DNA from: Chloroflexota bacterium
GTDB taxonomy: Bacteria > Chloroflexota > UBA4733
Direction of reading: 5' to 3'
NCBI GenBank assembly: GCA_023489405.1
Contig: JAMDCW010000131.1
Span: 1-43,305 of the forward strand
Length of the DNA stretch: 43,305 nucleotides
Shown here piece by piece: positions 7,638 to 15,999 of the stretch. Numbering within the stretch: position 1 is the stretch's first letter; the number at the start of each line of letters is the position of its first letter. The notes beneath the pieces are model-generated. The model did not search any database. It saw only the letters and a list, made by a program, of their open reading frames with translations, and was not told where the DNA came from. The translations under genes and the position numbers were made by a program.

Positions 7638-8396
7638 CTACCACTGAACCGTCAGTTGGTCCACAGTGACCGTCTCCTTACGTGCTCGCGCATCCATGTA
7701 GAGGAGAACAACGATCGTGATATTGTAGGTGGTCACCAATGCGGTAATAATCCACTGGATCAGGAAACCCAAAATTACTCCTCGAAAGACGAACCCAAGA
7801 ATAGCGCTGACTAACGCTGATGCGATAGATCCTGCGAGCAAAGTGAGGAGGACGGTGCCAAAGATCGGCCACCACCGACCCCGGACTAAGTAACTGCTGC
7901 GCTGCAGAGCCGCCGAACCACTGAGGCCCTCGATCATCACCACCGGACCTAAGAACAGCCACCGAATTGCCAGGTAGATTCCCAAAGGGATCAAGATGAT
8001 CGTAACAAAGCAGAGGGCGATGAGGAAGCCGGCCAGCAAACCGGTCAACGTCAATGGAGCGAGACGCGCCCCCGCAGCGCTATATGCGCGCCCGATATCG
8101 ATGGGGCGGTTGATGAGGTCCTCTGCCACTCCAACGGTCACAGCGCCTTCCATGAAAAATGTCAAGACCACGATGAGGAAAAGGCCGAGAGCATCGACGA
8201 ACAGAGTACGAACAAGGTTGTTACTCGCTATTCCATTCCTCGCCATCATTATGCTGACGAGCGATATGAGAAGTTGGATCCCGAGCACAATTCCAAGCAG
8301 ATTCCAGAAATACTTGCGATAAAGCTCTAGGGTCCGGGTCAAAAGTTGGGTCAGATTTAGGGGACAAAGCGTAGCCGGACTATCCTGCGAAAGCAC
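7638..8396 (-). CDS. Polytopic membrane protein (GPDPase-type membrane domain)
   Basis: A 252-residue membrane protein with about six hydrophobic segments. It resembles the membrane domain found attached to glycerophosphodiester phosphodiesterases and in the YciC/DUF975 group: an N-terminal LTQLLTRTLELYRKYFWNL segment, Gly/Leu-rich helices and a central RWLFLGPVVMIEGLSGSAAL repeat-like section. No catalytic domain is present. I chose GTG 8396 because AAGGAG (8404-8409) sits seven bases upstream. An in-frame ATG 17 codons earlier adds a polar tail without a ribosome binding site. The function is unknown. Confidence 0.75.
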   Translation of the reverse strand: MLSQDSPATLCPLNLTQLLTRTLELYRKYFWNLLGIVLGIQLLISLVSIMMARNGIASNNLVRTLFVDALGLFLIVVLTFFMEGAVTVGVAEDLINRPIDIGRAYSAAGARLAPLTLTGLLAGFLIALCFVTIILIPLGIYLAIRWLFLGPVVMIEGLSGSAALQRSSYLVRGRWWPIFGTVLLTLLAGSIASALVSAILGFVFRGVILGFLIQWIITALVTTYNITIVVLLYMDARARKETVTVDQLTVQW

Positions 8397-8579
8397 GTTA
8401 CTACTCCTTAAACAAGCCTTATTAAGAGAACTATGCAGCATAATCATAAATCTGTACAGGTCTATACACCAATTTGACTAGGAAAAACAGTGACTAATTC
8501 TCAATTTAGTAGAGACATCCGCAATTCTTGTGGATACTAACCTGCAAACCATTACAAGAAAGTGTCGAGTGCTGGACTT

Positions 8580-8614
8580 CGGGCTTTCACCACTGCGATG
8601 GTGGTGAAAGCCCG
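8580..8614 (-). terminator. Perfect 14-bp hairpin after the ABC importer genes
   Basis: The arms are CGGGCTTTCACCAC (8580-8593) and GTGGTGAAAGCCCG (8601-8614), with loop TGCGATG. An outer pair (GAGTGCTGGA 8567-8576 with TCCAGCGCTC 8628-8637, one mismatch) could extend the stem. It lies just after the binding-protein gene. There is no T-run, so it may stabilise the transcript end or need a factor to terminate. Confidence 0.55.
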
Positions 8615-8635
8615 TCGACCGTGATGCTCCAGCGC

Positions 8636-10096
8636 TCAGCTCGTCTTCATCACATTATTAGCCTTCTGATTCACCTCCGCCAGCGCTTGTTTCGGCTGAG
8701 CGGTTCCAGCCATCACACTCTGTAACATGCTCTGTAGGATGTCTCGCACTTGCTGCCAGGCGGCGACCTTGGGCTCCCCGGTATTGCCGGGATACTTCAG
8801 GCCGTCAATAGCAACGCTATTGCGAGGATTTTCAGCAAGGAATTGCCTGTACGCGGGGGTCTCTGTAGCAGACTTGCGAAGGGGCACATACCCGGTTCCG
8901 AGTGCCCAAGCTGCGGTTTGCTTCGTATCGCTGAAGTACTTCATGAAAGCCCAGGCGCCTCGCTGGGCATCGGCACTAGTTTTGAAGAGACAGACGTTGC
9001 CACCATACAGGTCTGAGCGTGGCGTTTGGCCGGTTTTGCCGACAGGAGGCATTTCTGCCGTCCAGTTGAAAGTTTTTCCAGCTTTCTTCAGATCCGCCAG
9101 TATATATGACCGAGCGGCGCTCGAGTCCTGATAGAAGACGGTTTTTTGCTGCTCAAAATCGGTCTCGGACTGATACCCTTGTGGGGCTCTCACTGCCTTG
9201 GCCTTTGCCGCTTCGGCCAGTAACGCCATTGCCTCCTCCGCTTCAGGTGTATCTATCGTGAGCGTTTTACCGTCTGGAGAGATCAGGTCTCCACCACGAC
9301 TAAATACCCACGTTGCAAAGCGCGAAGCATCGGCTGAAAACTCCCATGCAGGCGAAACAGTCTTGTTGATCTTCAGCATTTGAGTCTTGAAGTCGCCCCA
9401 CGTCGCTGGGGGTTTATCGAAGCCAGCTTGTTTCACCATATCGGCGTCATACCACATCAGCTCAAGGCTCTTAGCAAAAGGAAACGTGAGAAACTTATTG
9501 CCGAACTGCGGAAACTTGCCAAGTTCGAGGAATGCCGGGAAGAAATCGGCCTTATCCGCCGCACTGAGACCAATTTGCGAATTGTTCATGTATTCATCCC
9601 AAGCAACGACGAGTCCGCTCGAATAGAACGCAGCGACCTGATTTTCGTACGCAACTGATAGCGTTACCGGTTGACCGGCATTGATCGCCGCCAAATTCGC
9701 CTGATAGAGATCGTTGTAGTTCCCCTTGTATTCAGGGGCGATGGTATAGCTTGATTGGCTTTTGTTGAAGTCCAGGACAATTTTATTCAGCAGTTGGGCA
9801 TTCGGGCCACTCTGCGTATGCCAGAGCGTCACTTTTGTCCCACGAACGGTAATCGGCACTGCCGTTGGTGTTGGCACTACTTTCTTCGAAGGTGCCGCTG
9901 CTACTGACGACGTAGAGCTTGAAACAGCAGAGCGCGAAACCGTAGTTGAAGCAGAGCTCGTGGCAGGTGCCGTCGAACTCGTACTGGAGGCACTCGTCGA
10001 TGAGGTTGCACCTCCACAAGCGGCGAGCGAAAGTGAGAGAGCAACTCCTCCCATTCCAGCGAGTACGCGTCTCCGTGTGATCAGCCTAGATTCCAT
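8636..10096 (-). CDS. ABC importer substrate-binding lipoprotein (UgpB/sugar family 1)
   Basis: Captures a solute outside the cell for the adjacent permeases. The 486 residues begin with a Tat lipoprotein signal (TRRRVLAG, then LAAC with Cys27). A roughly 55-residue Ser/Thr/Ala linker follows, then a family 1 solute-binding fold starting VTLWHTQSGPNAQLLNKIV. Other family-typical segments are FPFAKSLELMWYDADMVKQA and GGNVCLFKTSADAQRGAWAF. The overall pattern is closest to glycerol-3-phosphate (UgpB) and oligosaccharide binding proteins. The substrate cannot be fixed from sequence. It is the last gene of a three-gene operon (two permeases, then this). Confidence 0.92.
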   Translation of the reverse strand: MESRLITRRRVLAGMGGVALSLSLAACGGATSSTSASSTSSTAPATSSASTTVSRSAVSSSTSSVAAAPSKKVVPTPTAVPITVRGTKVTLWHTQSGPNAQLLNKIVLDFNKSQSSYTIAPEYKGNYNDLYQANLAAINAGQPVTLSVAYENQVAAFYSSGLVVAWDEYMNNSQIGLSAADKADFFPAFLELGKFPQFGNKFLTFPFAKSLELMWYDADMVKQAGFDKPPATWGDFKTQMLKINKTVSPAWEFSADASRFATWVFSRGGDLISPDGKTLTIDTPEAEEAMALLAEAAKAKAVRAPQGYQSETDFEQQKTVFYQDSSAARSYILADLKKAGKTFNWTAEMPPVGKTGQTPRSDLYGGNVCLFKTSADAQRGAWAFMKYFSDTKQTAAWALGTGYVPLRKSATETPAYRQFLAENPRNSVAIDGLKYPGNTGEPKVAAWQQVRDILQSMLQSVMAGTAQPKQALAEVNQKANNVMKTS

Positions 10097-10148
10097 TCCC
10101 TACCCTTTCTTAAGTGCTGCTTATTCACCACACCCTAGACTGTACGAT

Positions 10149-11045
10149 TCATCCCTTAAGTCCTGATTGCGCAATCCCTTCAATGAACTGTCGCTGGGTA
10201 ATGAGGAAGAGTACCAAGACCGGTATAATCGTAAACGTTGCTGCCGCCATCAACTGGTTAACCTGTGTGCCCTCTTCCGTAATGAAGTAGGCGAGCCCTA
10301 CCTGTATGGGGCGCATTTCATCGCTACTCGTCACAATAAGTGGCCAGATCAGGGCATTCCAGCTATCTAAGAACGTGAAAAGGCCCAACGTGAGCAAACC
10401 GGGAAGGGATAAAGGTGTAACAATCCATCGAAGGTAGCCTGCGTGCCCTAAGCCGTCGATCTGAGCCGCCTCCCACAGCTCATTCGGCAGCGTAGAGATG
10501 AACTGACGCATAAGGAAAATCCCGAATACTGAACCAATCCAGGGAATTATCTGGGCGGTGTAGGTGTTATACCAGTGGAAAGTCTTAATGATAATAAAAT
10601 CCGGGACCAATGTGGCCTCAAACGGAACCATCAATGTCGCAAGTAAGCCGATAAAAATAACATTTTTCCCAAAAAACTCCATTTTTGCAAACGTATATCC
10701 GGCAACCAGTGAGGTGAGAAGAGCGCCAGAGCAGGTAATACCGGCGATAAAAACTGTATTTACGAAATATCGAGGAAAGCCCTTGGGCCAGCTTCCTGGA
10801 AGCTGCCACGCATCAACGTAATTTTGCCACCGCCATTGTTCTGGTAGTAGTGTCGGTGGATATGCAAGTGCCTCAAACTGCGTCTTAAACGACGTCAGTA
10901 TCATCCAGATAAAGGGGAAGGCGATCAATAGGCCACATATCAGTAAAATGCAATGGACTACGAGAGCTGCACGCAGGCGTCGTAAAGGTCGAGGGTGACC
11001 AACCATCACCTGGTGCATTGCGCTGGTCTGGATTGAGCTAACCAC
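10149..11045 (-). CDS. ABC importer permease, MalG/UgpE type
   Basis: An inner-membrane permease of 298 residues with six hydrophobic segments. The EAA loop that docks the ATPase is clear: ELWEAAQIDGLGHAGYLRWI. The N-terminus (AFPFIWMILTSFKTQFEALA) is typical of MalG/UgpE proteins, and the C-terminus ends FIEGIAQSGLKG as in that family. Its start overlaps the end of the upstream permease gene by 8 bp, indicating coupling. No ATPase gene is near, so a shared MsmX/UgpC-type ATPase elsewhere is expected. Confidence 0.94.
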   Translation of the reverse strand: MVSSIQTSAMHQVMVGHPRPLRRLRAALVVHCILLICGLLIAFPFIWMILTSFKTQFEALAYPPTLLPEQWRWQNYVDAWQLPGSWPKGFPRYFVNTVFIAGITCSGALLTSLVAGYTFAKMEFFGKNVIFIGLLATLMVPFEATLVPDFIIIKTFHWYNTYTAQIIPWIGSVFGIFLMRQFISTLPNELWEAAQIDGLGHAGYLRWIVTPLSLPGLLTLGLFTFLDSWNALIWPLIVTSSDEMRPIQVGLAYFITEEGTQVNQLMAAATFTIIPVLVLFLITQRQFIEGIAQSGLKG

Positions 11046-12036
11046 TTATCGTCCTCGCGCTACGTCCAACGACGCGAAACTGCACTAGGGTCAAACCAAG
11101 AATAATTCCGAAAAGAAGAAATGCCAGTGCTGATGCATAACCAAGGTGGCCGTAACGGAATGCCTCATTATAAACAAGCAGAGAAACCGTTGTAGTGGTC
11201 CCTGCAGGTCCACCATTAGTCATGATGTAAATCTGATTGAAGGCTTTAAAGCTTCCTATCACAGAGATAACGAGAATGAAAAACGTGGTGGGTAGGAGGA
11301 GCGGCCACGTCAGAAAACGGATGACTTGCCATTCACTAGCACCATCGAGTCGCGCCGCTTCATAAAGCTCCTTGGGTATAGATGTCATGCCAGCGAGGAA
11401 GACGACCACATCAAATCCCTGGCTGTACCAGATGGACATGATGGCAATACAGACCATAGCGAGGCTTGGACCGACAGCCCAATGGGGAAGGTGAATACCA
11501 AGGGGTTGAAGAAGCAGCAAGAATATGCCACGTGGTTCATTTAACCATTGTGGGCTTGGTACGCCTATCCATTTCCATAGGCTACTAAATATGCCGTCGG
11601 TTCGGAATAATGTACGCCATACCGCTGCTGCAGCAACTGAAGATGTAACATACGGAACAAAAAAGAGCGTCCGATAAAAACTTAGTCCCTTAATGGGCCG
11701 GCTCAGAAGAATAGCAGCAAAAAATGCAAAGGCCATACTTGGTATAACTGTAAAGAGCGAGTACCACGCGGTCGTTGCTAAGGCAGCTCGAAAATCACCG
11801 CTCCCAAGAATTACCTGATAATTGGTGAAGCCAAGAAAAGCTCCTTTAATTACTTTCCAGTTAAAGAGGCTAATATAGAAAGCAAAAGCTATCGAAAAAA
11901 GATGAAAAGTCGCAATAAGTATGATAGATGGGAGGAGAAAGGCGTAGGCGAGCACTGTAGTGCGCCAATATTTCCGGCGACGCACAGACGAAACAACCGG
12001 GCGCGATGGGAAAAGCGAGGAAGCGGTCAAAGCCAT
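11038..12036 (-). CDS. ABC importer permease, MalF/UgpA type
   Basis: The partner permease, 332 residues with six hydrophobic segments and the EAA loop KELYEAARLDGASEWQVIRF. Segments such as FFVPYVTSSVAAAAVWRTLF and FKAFNQIYIMTNGGPAGTTT are characteristic of MalF/UgpA. It is the first gene of the operon. The region upstream (12037-12240) is shared with divergently transcribed ispH. A minus-strand TATACT (12096-12101) is a possible -10 with a poor -35. Confidence 0.94.
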   Translation of the reverse strand: MALTASSLFPSRPVVSSVRRRKYWRTTVLAYAFLLPSIILIATFHLFSIAFAFYISLFNWKVIKGAFLGFTNYQVILGSGDFRAALATTAWYSLFTVIPSMAFAFFAAILLSRPIKGLSFYRTLFFVPYVTSSVAAAAVWRTLFRTDGIFSSLWKWIGVPSPQWLNEPRGIFLLLLQPLGIHLPHWAVGPSLAMVCIAIMSIWYSQGFDVVVFLAGMTSIPKELYEAARLDGASEWQVIRFLTWPLLLPTTFFILVISVIGSFKAFNQIYIMTNGGPAGTTTTVSLLVYNEAFRYGHLGYASALAFLLFGIILGLTLVQFRVVGRSARTISG

Positions 12037-12201
12037 CGCGTCACCGTTCCAGCTCGATACCCCGTTAGAAACCGGTACCTCTTTTTTTCAGTCCCAGTAT
12101 ACCGAGTCTAGCCGAGCGAGCGACCGCATATTTTAGCGCAGCTTAAGGCAATGCCCCAGAAACAATGTTTTCCGTCTTGCGGCGTCTAAACCACCTTACC
12201 C

Positions 12202-12210
12202 TGGTACGAT
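12202..12210 (+). promoter_or_regulatory. Possible extended -10 promoter of ispH
   Basis: TGGTACGAT has the TGn extension and a TACGAT -10 hexamer, about 30 bases before the chosen ispH start. No convincing -35 is visible, so this is a weak call. Confidence 0.35.
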
Positions 12211-12240
12211 TACGTAGAGGTGTATGCTAGGGGGTGGCTG

Positions 12241-13110
12241 GTGAAAGTCCATTTTATTACTCCTCAGGGCTACTGCTACGGAGTGGTACGAGCCATGCGT
12301 ATCGCTAAGCAAGTTGGTGATTCGTCACCAGATCCTGTATACGGCTTAGGTCAAATGGTTCATAACCGTCATATGATCGAGGAGCTTGCTGAGCACCACG
12401 TGACCACGATTGATGGGCCACATCGCCTAGAAATTCTCAACCAGGTCGAATCAGGTACGGTGATCTTTACGGCTCACGGTGTATCCCCTCAAGTGCGCGC
12501 TCGTGCCAGTGAAAAAGGCCTCCGGGTTATTGACGCAACGTGTCCGGATGTCACCCGTACACACGAGCTTGTCAAACGGCTTGCGCAAGAAGGCTATCAG
12601 ATTGTTTACATCGGTAAGCATGGCCATCCGGAGCCAGAAGGAGCGATGGGGAATGCTCCTGGGCAGGTGCACCTTGTCGAGACTATTGCAGAGGTCGACA
12701 TCCTTGACCTTCCTGAAGGCAAGAAAGCCGTCACGACCCAGACGACGATGAGCCTCTGGGACACTCAAGAGATCGTCGAACGTCTAAAGCAGCGCTATCC
12801 TGACATTGAAGTGTATAACGAAATCTGTACGGCCACTCAAGATCGGCAAACGGCAGCAGTAGAACAAGCGCGGCTATGCGATGTCGTCATCGTGGTAGGT
12901 GACGAACGATCATCGAATACCAACCGTCTTGTGGATGCTGTTCGTGAACGCGCTCAGAAACCAGCGTATCGAATAGATAATGCGACCGAGATCAACCTCG
13001 CTTGGCTACAGGGGGCAAAGGTTGTTGGAGTAACTTCAGGGGCTTCAACAAAAACCCAGATTACGCGGGAGGTCGTCAAGTTCATTCAGAGCTTGCCGGA
13101 TGAGCTCTAG
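12241..13110 (+). CDS. ispH: 4-hydroxy-3-methylbut-2-enyl diphosphate reductase
   Basis: Last step of the MEP isoprenoid pathway, reducing HMBPP to IPP and DMAPP with a [4Fe-4S] cluster. The 289-residue protein has the three cluster cysteines: GYCYGV (Cys12), DATCPDV (Cys101) and EICTATQDRQ (Cys196). The substrate-binding HGHPEPEG segment (about 127-134, with the catalytic Glu) and TTQTT are also present. I start at GTG 12241, which has AGGGGG six bases upstream and gives the usual MKVHFITPQGYCYGV opening. The gene stands alone on the plus strand between minus-strand genes and ends at a strong hairpin. It implies use of the MEP rather than the mevalonate route. Confidence 0.96.
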   Translation: MKVHFITPQGYCYGVVRAMRIAKQVGDSSPDPVYGLGQMVHNRHMIEELAEHHVTTIDGPHRLEILNQVESGTVIFTAHGVSPQVRARASEKGLRVIDATCPDVTRTHELVKRLAQEGYQIVYIGKHGHPEPEGAMGNAPGQVHLVETIAEVDILDLPEGKKAVTTQTTMSLWDTQEIVERLKQRYPDIEVYNEICTATQDRQTAAVEQARLCDVVIVVGDERSSNTNRLVDAVRERAQKPAYRIDNATEINLAWLQGAKVVGVTSGASTKTQITREVVKFIQSLPDEL

Positions 13111-13148
13111 AATACAAGGCGGTGCGACGTCCCTGGGAGTGTGAGTTC

Positions 13149-13199
13149 ATAGAGAAGGGTAAGCGGTCCACCCTATACAAGAGTGGACCGCTTCTCTAT
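13149..13199. terminator. Bidirectional terminator between convergent genes
   Basis: The core arms are AAGCGGTCCAC (13161-13171) and GTGGACCGCTT (13183-13193), with an 11-base loop. The stem continues outward after a bulge: ATAGAGAAG (13149-13157) pairs with CTTCTCTAT (13191-13199). It sits exactly between the ends of ispH and the convergent secreted-protein gene, so it can serve both. Confidence 0.75.
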
Positions 13200-13204
13200 A
13201 GCAG

Positions 13205-14029
13205 CTAGCTTACAGATGTGGTGAGCGTGTAGCTGGTGGGATTGGTTGGGGCATAGTCATAGACTTGAACGGTGTAGACACCCGTAGGGTTTCCAGAAAG
13301 GGTGAGAGCAAGCGAGCCATCCGATTGCAATGTCGCGGTGCCAACGAGATTGCCACTGGCATCATAGACATTGAAGCCGGCAGCACCTTGCGCAACAGCT
13401 ATCGAAGGTGACGCGGTCATCGTGATAGTTAACGCCTGCGAACTGTCCATATAGTTCACGCTATAGAGCCGGTAGCTGCCACCAGTATTCCCAGCGAGAT
13501 TACCGGAAACGGACCCTGCTAATGGCGTCACGGTAGGCTGAGCAGAAGCTGGTGTAGACGATATAGTGCTTGTAGCGGCTGTCGACGATGGAGGTGCAGC
13601 CACCCCACTTGCGGAAAGGGTGAAGTTCAGGCCATAGACAGGATCATAATCGTAAAGCTGCACGGTTGCTGTTCCACTGCTAGATTCAGAAAATGTGAGT
13701 GTCGCGTTAGTAGGACTCGTTGGGGTGGAAGTGCCAACCTGAACTCCGCCAACATAAACGGCGAATCCCGCTGCACCGTTCTCCATCGCGGTGCCATTTG
13801 CGAGGGTAAGGTTGAGAGTAACCGGCGTAGTAGCGCCGTACGGTACCTGGAAGTAGTCAAAGGATCCGCCAGAGTTAGCGGAGAGCGCACCAGAATACGA
13901 AGAGGTTAATGCTATAGGATTGCTGGCTGTACCTACCGGGGCAGGCGCAGCCAGGGCTATATTCGGTAGCGACAGTGCTAGCACACTGCCGGAGGCGATC
14001 AATGCACTGAAGATCATGCGCTTGTTCAT
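13205..14029 (-). CDS. Secreted protein with two copies of a beta-sandwich domain
   Basis: 274 residues. A Sec signal peptide ends near ALAAPAPVG (residue 28 or so). Two domains of about 100 residues (roughly 35-141 and 168-272), joined by a Ser/Thr/Pro linker, share a pattern: GGSFDYFQVPY and GGSYRLYSVNY; NGAAGFAVYVGGVQVGT and QGAAGFNVYDASGNLVGT; VQLYDYDPVYGLNFTL and VQVYDYAPTNPTSYTL. The fold pattern resembles bacterial pre-peptidase C-terminal domains that often sit on secreted enzymes, but no enzyme domain is present. ATG 14029 has AAAGAGAAG upstream. The gene is monocistronic and may encode an abundant surface protein. That role is inference. Confidence 0.75.
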   Translation of the reverse strand: MNKRMIFSALIASGSVLALSLPNIALAAPAPVGTASNPIALTSSYSGALSANSGGSFDYFQVPYGATTPVTLNLTLANGTAMENGAAGFAVYVGGVQVGTSTPTSPTNATLTFSESSSGTATVQLYDYDPVYGLNFTLSASGVAAPPSSTAATSTISSTPASAQPTVTPLAGSVSGNLAGNTGGSYRLYSVNYMDSSQALTITMTASPSIAVAQGAAGFNVYDASGNLVGTATLQSDGSLALTLSGNPTGVYTVQVYDYAPTNPTSYTLTTSVS

Positions 14030-14163
14030 TGCTTCTCTTTCTTCCTTTACCTATCTGCTTCCTAAGCAGTACATAGACTAGGAGGAAAGAATCAAAAACT
14101 AGTCACGGGTTTCGTCACACGAGTTGAAAGCAAATGTAAAAGATTTTGCGTAGTGACAATTCT

Positions 14164-14937
14164 TCAGAGCGCCATAATACTGTATCCGGCGTCCACGTGA
14201 AGCACCTGGCCGGTGACACTTTTCCCGAGATCGCTCAGCAAGTAGAGCGCAGCATTCCCAAGGTCCATCCCGTCGATATTACGTCTCAAGGGAGCATGCT
14301 CGTTCACAATGCGCTCGATATCCTGGAACCCACTAATGGCGCGAGCGGACAAGGTGCGTTGGGGACCTGCTGAAATGGCATTCACGCGAATCTGGGACAG
14401 ACCGAGGTCGTATGCAAGGTAGCGGACGCTACACTCCAGAGCAGCTTTGGCAACTCCCATAACATTATAATTCGGCACCACTCGTTCGCTACCCAAGTAG
14501 CTGAGTGTCACGATGCTACCACCACCCCGAGCCTTGAGGAAGGGCTCTGCCTCTCGCGCAATGAAAGCGAGCGAGTAGACACTCACATCAAGCGCCAAGA
14601 GAAATCCATCCCGACTCACTTCTACAAAACGCTTTCCGCTGATGTCCTCACGATTAGCAAATGCGAGACTATGAACGACTGCATCGATACCACCGTGGCG
14701 TTCGCCAAGTTGGTGGAAAATAGAGGGAACATCGAGGTCATTTCCCACATCACAGGTGTATATCTCATTACTACCGATGGTATTCGCTAGCTTTCGCACC
14801 TCGGGCTCCATGCGCTCTTGCGCGCAGAATGCCAGCGTCGCGCCTTCCCGAGCAAGCGTCTGAGCGATGCTCCAGGCGATACTGCGGTGATTGGCCACAC
14901 CAAAGACTACGGCAACTTTGCCGTCCATGAGCCCCAT
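14164..14937 (-). CDS. fabI: Enoyl-[acyl-carrier-protein] reductase [NADH]
   Basis: Reduces trans-2-enoyl-ACP in each round of fatty acid elongation. This is a short-chain dehydrogenase fold of 257 residues with the FabI-specific nucleotide motif GVANHRSIAW (13-22). The catalytic residues are Tyr147 and Tyr157 with Lys164 (YNVMGVAK). SAGPQRTLSARAISGF matches the FabI substrate loop. I start at ATG 14937 (MGLMDGKVAVV), which follows GAGAGG at seven bases. The frame is open further upstream, but that extension is not FabI-like. Confidence 0.95.
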   Translation of the reverse strand: MGLMDGKVAVVFGVANHRSIAWSIAQTLAREGATLAFCAQERMEPEVRKLANTIGSNEIYTCDVGNDLDVPSIFHQLGERHGGIDAVVHSLAFANREDISGKRFVEVSRDGFLLALDVSVYSLAFIAREAEPFLKARGGGSIVTLSYLGSERVVPNYNVMGVAKAALECSVRYLAYDLGLSQIRVNAISAGPQRTLSARAISGFQDIERIVNEHAPLRRNIDGMDLGNAALYLLSDLGKSVTGQVLHVDAGYSIMAL

Positions 14938-15080
14938 TCCTCTTCCTCTCTCTCCCAAAAGATGACTCAGGCATATCAAGGGCGATTTCAAGTCCCAGAC
15001 ATCGACGTACTAAGAGCCATCACCAGAAGCGCACAATTGCCGCACGGCAGTGACGATCAAGTACGTAATAACTCGCTCAC

Positions 15081-15881
15081 TTATATCAGGTCATTAGCAT
15101 AATCAGAGCATCGTTCAGGATCGGTGATCCAACCTCGCTTCAAAGCATAGATGGCCGCCGCCGTTCGATCGTTGACGCTGAGCTTACGCAGGATAGCGGT
15201 AATGTGATTTTTGACCGTCTGATCGCTGATGCTCAAAGCACCAGCGATATCCTTGTTGCCGCATCCCTGAGCTATCAGACGTAAAACCTCCAGCTCCCGA
15301 GGCGAAAGTGGTGTATACGTCGGCCCAACGACAGCCTCTTCTGCTAACAGACCTGCCTGCTTGATTTCGCGCATCTCCCTCTCGATCGGCCCATCATATC
15401 TGACAGGCTCTGACTCTGGCGGATTGATAACGACACGTCCCTGATGGGCATCCCGAAGCGCATGGCGGATCTGATCTTCATCAGCCAGCTTTGATAGATA
15501 ACCGACAGCACCCACCTTCATTGCGCGGAACATTTCCTTCTCATCTTCAGTTTCGCTGAGGATCAGGCAGTGCAGTGATGGTTGTAGGCGCCGTGCTCGG
15601 GCGACAAGGGCAAAGCCATCGACATCCACTAGCTCTACACAAGCAATGAGCAGATCAATCTCTTCACGCTGTAGGATATTCAACGCCTCTTGGCAGCTAT
15701 CCACTGCCCCCGTGACGGTGTAGATTTGATCTTCTTCGAGACAAGCAAGCAAGCCGCGTCGCACGAGCGGGACTGACTCCGCTATTAAGACCCGCAGTGT
15801 CTGTGCGGCTCCGTCTAGTGTCACGTCTGAGTGTGTCACGTCTGCAAGAGGTATTGTTACGGACTGCCCAGCAAACACCAT
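15081..15881 (-). CDS. LuxR/NarL-type regulator with degenerate receiver domain
   Basis: 266 residues. A receiver-like domain (about 29-150) is followed by a LuxR-type helix-turn-helix (LSPRELEVLRLIAQGCGNKDIA, then SDQTVKNHITAILRKL). In the receiver the phospho-acceptor Asp is replaced by Cys81 (LLIACVELVDVDG) and the acidic pair is Glu35-Ser36 (VLIAESVPLVRRG). The later Ser109 and Lys131 positions are kept. It is therefore unlikely to be switched by normal Asp phosphorylation. No histidine kinase is adjacent. I start at ATG 15881 with GGAAG eight bases upstream; a GTG ten codons earlier is possible. An inverted repeat lies in its upstream region. Confidence 0.88.
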   Translation of the reverse strand: MVFAGQSVTIPLADVTHSDVTLDGAAQTLRVLIAESVPLVRRGLLACLEEDQIYTVTGAVDSCQEALNILQREEIDLLIACVELVDVDGFALVARARRLQPSLHCLILSETEDEKEMFRAMKVGAVGYLSKLADEDQIRHALRDAHQGRVVINPPESEPVRYDGPIEREMREIKQAGLLAEEAVVGPTYTPLSPRELEVLRLIAQGCGNKDIAGALSISDQTVKNHITAILRKLSVNDRTAAAIYALKRGWITDPERCSDYANDLI

Positions 15882-15914
15882 GCGTACGTCTTCCTTCCCT
15901 CTAACTCCCACGCT

Positions 15915-15956
15915 ATTTCATCCACTGATCTGCTTTTACACTTTGCGAGATGAAAT
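15915..15956. promoter_or_regulatory. Inverted repeat upstream of the LuxR-type regulator
   Basis: ATTTCATC (15915-15922) and GATGAAAT (15949-15956) are perfect inverted arms separated by 26 bases. They sit between the end of the glycosyltransferase operon and the regulator gene. It could be an operator for autoregulation or a weak hairpin. The sequence alone does not decide. Confidence 0.3.
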
Positions 15957-15999
15957 CTGTGCTCATGGTGTACGCAAGTGTTCGGTCTGGCGCTGATCG

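Noticed and set aside
7432..7644. 70-codon minus-strand frame between two membrane protein genes
   Set aside because: No domain and no clear ribosome binding site, and it overlaps the CPBP gene. It may be a remnant, but I cannot support a gene.
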